64,000 bases of DNA from Allofournierella massiliensis (lineage in GTDB: Bacteria > Bacillota > Clostridia > Oscillospirales > Ruminococcaceae): positions 58,018 to 122,017 of the forward strand of contig NZ_JAFBIO010000005.1 in NCBI RefSeq assembly GCF_021531255.1, written 5' to 3'. Below the pieces are notes generated by a model. It saw only the letters and a program-made list of their open reading frames with translations, was not told where the DNA came from and ran no database searches. This document shows, one piece after another, positions 1 through 7,736 of the stretch; the first letter of the stretch is position 1, and each line of letters opens with the position of its first letter. The translations under genes and the position numbers were made by a program.

Positions 1-1
1 C

Positions 2-1198
2 ATGCTGGAATGCGCCCTGGCTGCCGGCCTGACCAGCGTGGGGGCGGATGTGGAGCTGCTGGGCGTGGTGCCCACCCCCGCCGTGGCCCATCTGGTGCAG
101 AAGTACGGGGCCGACGCGGGCGCGGTGATTTCGGCCAGCCATAACCCCATGGAATTCAACGGCATCAAGATCTTCCGGGGAGACGGCTTCAAGCTGCCGG
201 ATGAGGTGGAAAATCTCATCGAGGCCCATATGCAGGCCGAAAACCCCGACCAGGAGCTGGCCGTGGGCAGCGGCGTGGGCCGGGTGATCTACCGCCAGGG
301 CGCCGTGGAAGACTATGTGGAATATCTCTATGAACACATCGGGGCCGACCTTACCGGCCTGCGGGTGCTTTTTGACTGCGCCAACGGCGCCTCGGCCCAG
401 GTGGCCAAAAAGCTTTTCCCCCGGCTGGGCTGCCAGTGCGATTTTGTGGGGGCCGAGCCGGACGGCGTGAACATCAACCGGGACTGCGGCTCCACCCATC
501 TGGATAAGCTGGAAAAACTGGTGGTAGAGGGCGGCTATGACTGCGGCATCGCCTTTGACGGAGACGCCGACCGGTGCCTGGCCTGCGACGAAAAGGGCAA
601 TGAGATGGACGGCGACAAGATCATCGCCCTGCTGGCCTGCGATATGCAGCAGCGGGGCCGGCTGGATCAGGATACCGCCGTGGTCACCGTCATGTCCAAC
701 CTGGGCTTCATGAAGTATATGGAGGCCATGGGGGTCAAGACCGCCCGCACCGCCGTGGGCGACCGGTATGTGCTGGAAGAGATGCGGGCCAAGGGCTACG
801 CCATCGGCGGCGAGCAGAGCGGCCATGTGATTCTTCTGCACCATTCCACCACCGGCGACGGTGAGCTCACCGCCGGCAAGGTGCTGGCCCTGCTGGCCCG
901 CAAGAAGTGCAAGATGAGCCAGCTGAACAGCTGCTTTGACAAATTCCCCCAGGTGCTCATCAACGTGCGGGCCAACGCGGCCCAGAAATCGGCCTATAAA
1001 GAGGACGAATGGCTGATGGGCTTTATCGACAACGAACAGCAGAAGCTGATGGGCATGGGCCGGGTGCTGGTGCGGGTCTCGGGCACCGAGCCCCTCATCC
1101 GGGTCATGGTGGAAGGCCAGGACCAGCAGGCCATCGAGGCCAGCGCCCGGCGGATCGCCGGGATGATCGACAAGCGGATCATCCATCCCACCCTGTAA
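2..1198 (+). CDS. glmM: Phosphoglucosamine mutase, 5'-truncated by the window edge
   Basis: Converts glucosamine-6-phosphate to glucosamine-1-phosphate on the way to UDP-GlcNAc for peptidoglycan. The visible 398 residues carry the alpha-D-phosphohexomutase signatures: the phosphoserine loop SASHNP (residues 44-49), the metal loop DGDADR (about 185-190), the sugar-binding GGEQSGH and the C-terminal phosphate-binding RVSGTEPLIR. GlmM is usually about 450 residues and this frame is open to the edge, so roughly 50 N-terminal residues lie outside; the first ATG here is internal. The stop is followed 18 bases later by the methyltransferase start, suggesting one operon. Phosphomannomutase is the alternative, but GVVPTPA and the overall pattern favour GlmM. 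Confidence 0.9.
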   Translation: MLECALAAGLTSVGADVELLGVVPTPAVAHLVQKYGADAGAVISASHNPMEFNGIKIFRGDGFKLPDEVENLIEAHMQAENPDQELAVGSGVGRVIYRQGAVEDYVEYLYEHIGADLTGLRVLFDCANGASAQVAKKLFPRLGCQCDFVGAEPDGVNINRDCGSTHLDKLEKLVVEGGYDCGIAFDGDADRCLACDEKGNEMDGDKIIALLACDMQQRGRLDQDTAVVTVMSNLGFMKYMEAMGVKTARTAVGDRYVLEEMRAKGYAIGGEQSGHVILLHHSTTGDGELTAGKVLALLARKKCKMSQLNSCFDKFPQVLINVRANAAQKSAYKEDEWLMGFIDNEQQKLMGMGRVLVRVSGTEPLIRVMVEGQDQQAIEASARRIAGMIDKRIIHPTL

Positions 1199-1216
1199 TA
1201 GAGAAAAGGAAACGCC

Positions 1217-2083
1217 ATGCGAAGCGCAGATCAATGGAAGGATTATGAGCTCATCGACGCCACCGGCGGCAACCGGCTGGAGCGATGGGGCGAGACCATC
1301 CTGGTGCGGCCTGACCCCCAGGTGGTCTGGAAGAATGAGCCGGTCTCGCCCCTGTGGCGCCGGGCCGACGCGGTCTACCACCGTTCCAGCAAGGGGGGCG
1401 GCAGCTGGGAATACCGGCGCCCCCTGCCCCAGAAGTGGAAGATCGGCTATGGGGCCCTCAAGCTGGTGGTCAGCCCTACTGGCTTCAAGCACACCGGGGT
1501 GTTCCCCGAGCAGGCGGTCAACTGGGATTGGTATGCCCGCAAGATCGCTGCTGCCGGCCGCCCGGTGAAGATCCTGAACCTGTTCGGCTACACTGGCGGC
1601 GCCACCCTGGCCTGCGCCGCGGCGGGCGCCCAGGTCTGCCATGTGGATGCCTCCAAGGGCATTGTGGCCTGGGCAAGAGAGAATGCCGCCGCCAGCGCCC
1701 TGGCCGATAAGCCCATCCGCTGGATCGTGGACGACTGCGCCAAGTTCGTGGCCCGGGAACAGCGCCGGGGCAGCCTGTACGACGGCATCATCATGGACCC
1801 GCCCAGCTATGGCCGGGGCCCGGGGGGCGAGGTCTGGAAGCTGGAAGACAATATCTATGACCTGATCGCCCTCTGCGCGGGGGTGCTCAGCAAGCAGCCG
1901 CTTTTTGTGGCGGTGAACAGCTATACCACCGGCCTCAGCCCGGCGGTGATGGAATATATCCTGAAAACCACCCTCTGCGGCAGGTATGGCGGGCGCACCA
2001 GCTGCGACGAGATCGGGCTGCCGGTGAGCGCCACCGAGGGCGTGGTGCCCTGCGGGGCCACCGCCCTCTGGGAAGAAGAGTAA
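1217..2083 (+). CDS. Class I SAM-dependent methyltransferase (RlmI/RlmK-like, PF10672 type)
   Basis: A 288-residue protein with a Rossmann SAM-binding motif NLFGYTGGAT (about 121-130), an acidic ribose-contacting stretch HVDAS (142-146) and motif IV DPPSYG (194-199). That arrangement is typical of the RlmI/RlmK group of 23S rRNA cytosine/guanine methyltransferases, but the N-terminal PUA domain of full-length RlmI is missing, so the exact target is not known. It has its own ribosome site (GAGAAAAGGAAA before the ATG). It lies between glmM and ecfA1, all on the same strand with short gaps, and is probably cotranscribed. Confidence 0.82.
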   Translation: MRSADQWKDYELIDATGGNRLERWGETILVRPDPQVVWKNEPVSPLWRRADAVYHRSSKGGGSWEYRRPLPQKWKIGYGALKLVVSPTGFKHTGVFPEQAVNWDWYARKIAAAGRPVKILNLFGYTGGATLACAAAGAQVCHVDASKGIVAWARENAAASALADKPIRWIVDDCAKFVAREQRRGSLYDGIIMDPPSYGRGPGGEVWKLEDNIYDLIALCAGVLSKQPLFVAVNSYTTGLSPAVMEYILKTTLCGRYGGRTSCDEIGLPVSATEGVVPCGATALWEEE

Positions 2084-2099
2084 AAAAGGGAAGGCTTAA

Positions 2100-2954
2100 A
2101 TGGAAAACGAGAGGAACGATACCGCCATGATCCAGGCGGATCAGGTGCGGTTCCGGTACGACCCCCACAAGAAAAAATACGCAGTGGACGGCGCCAGCCT
2201 TCAGATCCGCAAGGGCGAATTCGTGGCGGTGCTGGGGGCCAACGGGTGCGGCAAATCCACCCTGGCCAAGCATTTCAACGCCATCCTTCTGCCCGAGAGC
2301 GGCACCGTCACGGTGGAGGGCATTCCCACCACCCAGGAAGACAAGGTCTATGACATCCGCCAGAAGGTGGGCATGGTATTCCAGAACCCGGATAACCAGA
2401 TCGTGGCCACCGTGGTGGAAGAGGACGTGGCTTTTGCCCTGGAAAACCTGGGCGTACCCCCTGCCGAGATCCGCAGCCGGGTGGATGAAGCCATGGAGAT
2501 GACCGGCATTTACAAGCACCGGCTCAAGGGCCCCCACAAGCTGTCGGGCGGCCAGAAGCAGCGGGTGGCCATTGCCGGCGTGATCGCCATGCGGCCGGAC
2601 TGCCTGGTGCTGGATGAATCCACCGCCATGCTGGACCCCCGGGGCCGGGAGACGGTGATGAACACCATCCGCCGGCTCAACCGGGAATACGGCATCACGG
2701 TGGTGGCCATCACCCACTATATGGAAGAAGCCGCCCAGGCCGACCGGGTAGTGGTGATGAGCGGCGGTAAGATCGTGATGGAGGGCACCCCCAAAGAGGT
2801 GTTCAGCCAGACCGAGAAGGTGCGTGCCCTGCGGCTGGATGTGCCCCAGGCGGCGGAACTGCGGGATGAGCTGGTCAAGGCCGGCGTGCCCATGCCCGAG
2901 GGGATCATCGACGAAGAGGAATGCGCCCAGGCGCTGTATGAACTTTTGAAATAA
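2100..2954 (+). CDS. ecfA1: ECF transporter ATPase subunit A1
   Basis: ATP-hydrolysing subunit of the group II energy-coupling factor module, which powers vitamin and cofactor uptake with exchangeable S components. Walker A GANGCGKST at residues 46-54, Q-loop in MVFQNPDNQ, signature LSGGQKQR and Walker B LVLDES are all present, so it should be catalytic. Length 284 is normal. The order ecfA1-ecfA2-ecfT-truA is the usual Firmicutes arrangement, but here it follows glmM and a methyltransferase, not rplQ. No S component is encoded nearby, as expected for a shared module. An alternative start is the Met at residue 10. Confidence 0.93.
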   Translation: MENERNDTAMIQADQVRFRYDPHKKKYAVDGASLQIRKGEFVAVLGANGCGKSTLAKHFNAILLPESGTVTVEGIPTTQEDKVYDIRQKVGMVFQNPDNQIVATVVEEDVAFALENLGVPPAEIRSRVDEAMEMTGIYKHRLKGPHKLSGGQKQRVAIAGVIAMRPDCLVLDESTAMLDPRGRETVMNTIRRLNREYGITVVAITHYMEEAAQADRVVVMSGGKIVMEGTPKEVFSQTEKVRALRLDVPQAAELRDELVKAGVPMPEGIIDEEECAQALYELLK

Positions 2955-3015
2955 CCAGAAGTCAGGAGGGCCACGGCCTGGGGGCCGGGCCCATCCGGAA
3001 AAACGAGGAAGCAAT

Positions 3016-3885
3016 ATGGCAGCAATCATCAAGGTGGAGCATCTCACCCATATCTACGGGGAGGGGATGCCCGACGCCACCACCGCCCTGGAAGATGTGA
3101 GCTTCGAGGTGGAGAAGGGGGAATTCCTGGGTGTCATCGGTTCCACCGGCAGCGGGAAATCCACCCTTATCAGTCATTTCAACGGGATTTTAAAGCCCAC
3201 CCGGGGCAAGATCTATCTGGACGGCAAGGATATCTGGGCCGAACCGGATAAGATCCGGCAGGTGCGCTTTGCGGTGGGCATGGTGCAGCAGTACCCGGAA
3301 TACCAGCTTTTTGAGGAGACGGTGGCCAAGGATATCGCCTTCGGCCCCCGGAACATGGGCCTGCCCGAGGAGGAGATCGGGGAAAGAGTCCGCCGTTCGG
3401 CCAAATTCTGCGGCCTGAGCGAGGATCTGCTGGAGCACAGCCCCTTTGAGCTCTCCGGCGGTCAGAAGCGCCGGGCCGCCATTGCGGGGGTCATGGCCAT
3501 GAATCCCCGGGTGCTGGTGCTGGACGAGCCCGCCGCCGGGCTGGACCCGGAGGGCCGGGATACCATCCTTTCCCAGATCAAGCAGTATCACAAGGCCACC
3601 GGGGTCACGGTGCTGCTGGTGAGCCATTCCATGGAAGATATCGCCAAATATGCCGACCGGGTGCTGGTGATGGACCAGCACCGCATCGCCATGCTGGACG
3701 AGGTGGCCAAGGTGTTTGCCCGGGCGGATGAATTGCTGGAGCTGGGGCTCAGCGTGCCCCAGGTGACCAAGATCTTTCTGCGGCTGCGCCAGATGGGGCT
3801 GGAGATCCCCACCGACGTGTACACCGTGCCCTATGCGGTCAAGACCATTCAGGAGGCGCTGGCCGCCAAAAAGGAGGTGGGCTGA
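3016..3885 (+). CDS. ecfA2: ECF transporter ATPase subunit A2
   Basis: Second ATPase of the ECF module, pairing with EcfA1. Walker A GSTGSGKST lies at residues 42-50, followed by Q-loop VQQYPEYQ, signature LSGGQKRR and Walker B VLVLDEPAAGLDP. The PEYQLF stretch after the Q-loop is typical of EcfA2 and separates it from its paralogue. The stop overlaps the EcfT start (TGATG), indicating translational coupling. The 61-base gap from ecfA1 contains no terminator. Confidence 0.93.
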   Translation: MAAIIKVEHLTHIYGEGMPDATTALEDVSFEVEKGEFLGVIGSTGSGKSTLISHFNGILKPTRGKIYLDGKDIWAEPDKIRQVRFAVGMVQQYPEYQLFEETVAKDIAFGPRNMGLPEEEIGERVRRSAKFCGLSEDLLEHSPFELSGGQKRRAAIAGVMAMNPRVLVLDEPAAGLDPEGRDTILSQIKQYHKATGVTVLLVSHSMEDIAKYADRVLVMDQHRIAMLDEVAKVFARADELLELGLSVPQVTKIFLRLRQMGLEIPTDVYTVPYAVKTIQEALAAKKEVG

Positions 3886-4700
3886 TGCTGCGGGATATCA
3901 CCATCGGGCAACATTTTCCCGGCAATTCGGTGGTCCACAGGCTGGACCCCCGTTTGAAATTGCTGCTCACCATGGCCTATATCATTATTCTGTTTGTGGC
4001 CTCCAACCCTTTGGGGCTGGTCATCAACATCCTGGTGCTGGGGGTGCTGTACGGGCTGAGCAAGATCCCTCTCAAGCTCATCCTCAAAAGCCTCAAGCCC
4101 ATCATGCCCATCGTGTTTTTCACCGCCCTGCTCAACCTGTTCTTTATCACCGGTACCAGCGAGCCTCTGGTGCAGCTGGGCTTTTTGAAGATCTACCCGG
4201 AAGGCGTGCGCTATGCGGTGCTCATGGCGGTGCGGGTAGTGGCCCTGATCGCGGGCACCAGCCTGCTCACCTACACCACCAGCCCCATCAGCCTCACCGA
4301 TGCCATTGAGCAGCTGCTGCGGCCCCTGGCCAAGCTCCACTTCCCGGTGCATGAGCTGGCCATGATGATGACCATTGCCCTGCGGTTCATCCCCACCCTC
4401 ATTGAGGAGACCGACAAGATCATGAACGCCCAGAAGGCCCGGGGCGCCATGCTGGATTCCGGCACCCTCAAGGAGAGGATGCATGCTCTGGTGCCCATCC
4501 TCATCCCCCTGTTCATCTCGGCCTTCCGCCGGGCGGACGAACTGGCCATGGCCATGGAGTGCCGCTGCTACCACGGGGGCGAGGGGCGCACCCGCCTGAA
4601 ACAGCTGCGCTATGGCCGGCTGGATCTGGCCGCTGCCCTGGTTTCGGCCCTCTACTTTGTGCTGGTGCTGGCCACCCGGCTGGTGGCAAAAGGGTTCTGA
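3885..4700 (+). CDS. ecfT: ECF transporter transmembrane subunit T
   Basis: Integral membrane scaffold that couples the two ATPases to S components. The 271-residue protein has several hydrophobic segments (about residues 25-65, 85-110, 240-265) and the two cytoplasmic coupling-helix patterns expected of EcfT: AQKARGAM and, further on, a second Arg-containing segment near MECRCYHG. Its start overlaps the ecfA2 stop and truA begins two bases after its stop, so the module is tightly coupled. Confidence 0.92.
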   Translation: MLRDITIGQHFPGNSVVHRLDPRLKLLLTMAYIIILFVASNPLGLVINILVLGVLYGLSKIPLKLILKSLKPIMPIVFFTALLNLFFITGTSEPLVQLGFLKIYPEGVRYAVLMAVRVVALIAGTSLLTYTTSPISLTDAIEQLLRPLAKLHFPVHELAMMMTIALRFIPTLIEETDKIMNAQKARGAMLDSGTLKERMHALVPILIPLFISAFRRADELAMAMECRCYHGGEGRTRLKQLRYGRLDLAAALVSALYFVLVLATRLVAKGF

Positions 4701-4702
4701 AG

Positions 4703-5461
4703 ATGAATGTGCTGCTCACACTCAGTTTTAAAGGCGCCGTCTACCACGGCTTTCAGGTGCAGAAAAACGGAGTCACGGTGGCCGGCGTGTTCCAGGATGC
4801 CCTGGAAGGGCTGCTGGGCTTTCGGCCGGATATCAAGGGCTGCGGCCGCACCGACGCCGGGGTCCATGCCCTGAAATATGCCCTGAGTTTCCGGTGCGAG
4901 GGGCTGAGCCTGCCCCTGGAAAAACTGCCCCTGGCCCTGAATTTCCGGCTGCCGCCGGATATTCGGGTACTCAAGGCCCAGCCGGTGCCGGAGGATTTCC
5001 ATGCCCGGTATTCCGCCCACTGGAAAACCTATTGCTATCATATCTGGAACAGCCCGGTGGAAAGCCCTTTTGAGGCGGAATATTCCCACCGGGTCTCTCC
5101 GCCTTTGGACCTTGCGGCCATGGAAGAAATGGCGGCCCGGCTGAAAGGCCGGCATGATTTTGCCCCCTTCTGTTCGGCGGGTTCCTCGGTGGCCGAAAAA
5201 GGGGATACCGTGCGTACCCTGCGGGAATGCCGGGTGGAAAAACAGGGCAGCCGGGTGCTGCTCACCTTCACGGCGGATGGCTACCTCTATAACATGGTGC
5301 GGATCTTGTCCGGCACCCTGGTGGAGGCGGGCCTGGGCAAACGGAGCCCCGAGAGCGTGGAGGAGATCTTCCGCCGGGGGCAGCGCAGCCTGGCCGGCCC
5401 CACCCTGCCCGCCAAGGGGCTGTTCCTGGTGGATGTGGAATATCCCGGCCTTGTGCTCTGA
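4703..5461 (+). CDS. truA: tRNA pseudouridine(38-40) synthase
   Basis: Isomerises uridines 38-40 in the anticodon stem-loop of many tRNAs. The 252-residue protein holds the TruA catalytic motif GRTDAGVHA with the nucleophilic Asp at residue 51, and the conserved YLYNMVRILSGTL block near the C-terminus. I chose the ATG two bases after the ecfT stop: the longer upstream frame overlaps ecfT, and homologues begin at this Met. Linkage to ecfT is conserved across Firmicutes and is probably operonic, not functional. Confidence 0.94.
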   Translation: MNVLLTLSFKGAVYHGFQVQKNGVTVAGVFQDALEGLLGFRPDIKGCGRTDAGVHALKYALSFRCEGLSLPLEKLPLALNFRLPPDIRVLKAQPVPEDFHARYSAHWKTYCYHIWNSPVESPFEAEYSHRVSPPLDLAAMEEMAARLKGRHDFAPFCSAGSSVAEKGDTVRTLRECRVEKQGSRVLLTFTADGYLYNMVRILSGTLVEAGLGKRSPESVEEIFRRGQRSLAGPTLPAKGLFLVDVEYPGLVL

Positions 5462-5482
5462 CATGATTTATACACTTCTGTA

Positions 5483-5491
5483 TGCTACAAT
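5483..5491 (+). promoter_or_regulatory. Possible extended -10 promoter before the DUF5711-like gene
   Basis: TGCTACAAT (TGn plus TACAAT) sits 21 bases before the ATG at 5512 and partly overlaps an upstream in-frame ATG at 5482. No good -35 is seen, so the evidence is modest. It would make the gene partly independent of the ECF/truA operon. Confidence 0.35.
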
Positions 5492-5511
5492 ACCCGAAAG
5501 GAGGGGACAAA

Positions 5512-6942
5512 ATGGAAGATGAACGGCTGCCCGGCGCTCAGCCGCCGGAGGGCGGCGACAGCGCCCCGCCGGACGACAGCCGGTGGGAAGAGGGGGATTC
5601 CCTCAACTTTTTGTCCGCTCCCCCTGCCGGCAGGCCGGCGGGCGAAGATTCCCGGCCGGTTCCCCCGGCCCGGCAGGAGCCCCCTAAAAAAAGCCCTGCC
5701 GGCGGCACGGCCCATCCCCAGCCCGGGGCGGAAACAGCCGGGGAAGAGCCCCCCGGCCCCCTCAAGACCAACCGGGTCATCCGGCTGGCCCAGGTGCGCC
5801 GGCGGCGGAATGCCCGGCGGCTGCGGATCCTGGTAGGGCTGACCCTGGCCCTCACCCTGGCCCTGGCCTGGGCCCTGGGCGCGCTGGCTCTCTCCCTGGG
5901 GGCCCTGTCCGACCTGGCCGACACGGTCCGCATCGGCCTGACCCCCGGCGAGGGTTTCCCGGTCAAGACCAATATCTCCCCCATCCTCCAATTGGAGGAA
6001 CTGAGCGGCGGTTTTGTGGAGCTGGGGGAACAGGATCTGGTGCTCTATTCCGCATCGGGCGCCCGGCTGCGGAGCATCCAGCACAACTATTCCCGCCCGG
6101 CCCTCACCGCCGGCCGCACCCACTTTTGCGTCTATGCCCGTTCGGGCAATGAGCTGCGGGTGGAAAGCCGCAGCCAGACTTTGTACACCAAGGTGACTGA
6201 TTCGCCCCTGCTGCTCTGCGCTATGAGTCAGGACGGGGGGCTGGCGGTGGTGACCCGCTCGGCCCGGTATGCGGCTCAGGTATCCATCTATTCCCCCCGC
6301 ATGGAATATCTCTATGGGTGGAGCCCCAGCGATAAGGAGGGCACCCCCTGCCTGGCGGCTTTTTCCGATAACGGCAAAAAGCTGGCAACGGCTTGCCTAA
6401 AGGCCCAGGACGGGCAGCTGGTGAGCGGTATCTATTTCCTGGATACCGAAAAGAGCAGCCAGCCGGTATCCTCCGCCGAGGTGACCTCCATGCCCCTGCA
6501 GATGGCCTGGCTGGATTCGGTGCAGCTGCTGGTGATCTACCAGGATCGGGCGACGGTGTACAACGCCCTCACCGGCGAGGAAAAATACAGTTATGATTTC
6601 GGGGGCGAAAGCCTGCTTTCGGCCTCGATCAGCGGCAAAAACGCGGCGCTGCTCTTTTCCGGCGGCACCGGCACCTTCCAGGATCATCTGGTGGTGCTGG
6701 ATGACCGGATGGAGCCCCGGGCCGACCTGTCCACAGAGGGCGAGGCCGACCAGGTGGTCTGCACCCGCACTGCCGCATATATTCTGGAAGAGAGCGCCGT
6801 GCGGGCATATATGCTGGGCGGCGAGGAAAAATGGACGGTGGAGACCGAGGAAAAACCGCTGGCCCTGCTGGACGCGAAAAAGCTGCTGCTTTTCACCGGC
6901 CAGGAGGCGTATATCCTGCAGCCGTCCTCTTCTTCCGGCTGA
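5512..6942 (+). CDS. DUF5711-like membrane-anchored protein of unknown function
   Basis: A 476-residue protein with three parts: a Pro/Gly/Glu-rich, probably disordered N-terminus (1-90), a basic stretch RRRRNARR followed by one transmembrane helix (about 106-132), and a long extracytoplasmic region of repeating beta-rich units (VYSASGARL, LYTKVTDSP, ATVYNALTGEEK) that look like a beta-propeller. This layout fits the DUF5711 family of Firmicutes, whose function is unknown to me. The start follows GAAAGGAGGGGACAAA at ideal spacing; a further upstream ATG lies inside a promoter-like box. A CvpA-like protein follows. The family assignment is from pattern only. Confidence 0.7.
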   Translation: MEDERLPGAQPPEGGDSAPPDDSRWEEGDSLNFLSAPPAGRPAGEDSRPVPPARQEPPKKSPAGGTAHPQPGAETAGEEPPGPLKTNRVIRLAQVRRRRNARRLRILVGLTLALTLALAWALGALALSLGALSDLADTVRIGLTPGEGFPVKTNISPILQLEELSGGFVELGEQDLVLYSASGARLRSIQHNYSRPALTAGRTHFCVYARSGNELRVESRSQTLYTKVTDSPLLLCAMSQDGGLAVVTRSARYAAQVSIYSPRMEYLYGWSPSDKEGTPCLAAFSDNGKKLATACLKAQDGQLVSGIYFLDTEKSSQPVSSAEVTSMPLQMAWLDSVQLLVIYQDRATVYNALTGEEKYSYDFGGESLLSASISGKNAALLFSGGTGTFQDHLVVLDDRMEPRADLSTEGEADQVVCTRTAAYILEESAVRAYMLGGEEKWTVETEEKPLALLDAKKLLLFTGQEAYILQPSSSSG

Positions 6943-6997
6943 ATACAGGTCGCCGGTGCCCGGAAAGGCCCGGCGGCGGATACGGGAAAGGAGTTCC

Positions 6998-7675
6998 ATG
7001 AAAGCATCCCTGATTCTTGATCTTGTACTGCTGGCCATCCTGCTGGCAGTGGCCTTCGGCTATGCCCGCAAGGGCTTTCTGACCGGGCTGATTCAGTTTG
7101 CGGGCAATCTGGCCAGCCTGATAGGGGCGGTGGTGCTGTCCCAGTGGGCGGCCCCCGTGATTTTTGAAAAATTTCTGCGGCCCGGCTGCCTGTCCCAGGT
7201 GGAGCAGACCATCGAGGAGACCGGCGGGGTGAACCTGGAAGCCCTGATCGAAAAATACGCGGGCTTTCTGCCCGAAAGTTTCCGCCAGAGCCTGGCGGAA
7301 AGCGTGCAGGGGCTGGCGGGTTCCCAGGCGCCCGACCTGGCGGATAAGATCGTGGGCCAGGTGCTGGAACCGCTCACCACCCCCATGATCTCCCTGGTCA
7401 TCTTCTTTGTGGCCCTGGCCTTGTTCCGGCTGGTGGTGGGCTTCTTGGTAGCCCTGCTGAAAGGGGCCAATCACATCCCGGTGCTGGGGGGCGTCAACCG
7501 CACCATGGGCTTCTGCCTGGGTCTGCTGGCAGGCGCGGTGGACGTGTATATCCTGCTCTGCGCCCTGTTCGCCCTCATGACCCTCACTGCCGGCCAGCTG
7601 CCCTGGCTCAATCAGGAGATATTGGCGGACAGCTGGGGCCTGAGGCTCTTTAATGACATCAATCCCTTTTTATAA
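6998..7675 (+). CDS. CvpA family integral membrane protein
   Basis: A 225-residue protein with an N-terminal hydrophobic helix (about 5-23), a second (28-45) and a C-terminal pair (about 125-150 and 168-195), with the family-typical GYARKGFLTGL near the start and HIPVLGGVNRTMGFCLGLLAG in the second half. CvpA was named for colicin V production in E. coli but has an unclear envelope role in most bacteria. The start is preceded by GGGAAAGGAG at good spacing; the longer upstream frame overlaps the previous gene and is not used. Confidence 0.82.
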   Translation: MKASLILDLVLLAILLAVAFGYARKGFLTGLIQFAGNLASLIGAVVLSQWAAPVIFEKFLRPGCLSQVEQTIEETGGVNLEALIEKYAGFLPESFRQSLAESVQGLAGSQAPDLADKIVGQVLEPLTTPMISLVIFFVALALFRLVVGFLVALLKGANHIPVLGGVNRTMGFCLGLLAGAVDVYILLCALFALMTLTAGQLPWLNQEILADSWGLRLFNDINPFL

Positions 7676-7736
7676 ATCATCTCTGCGCCCGGGCCCCTGA
7701 GGGCCGGGGCCGCCCCGAAAGGAAGCGAATCCCATT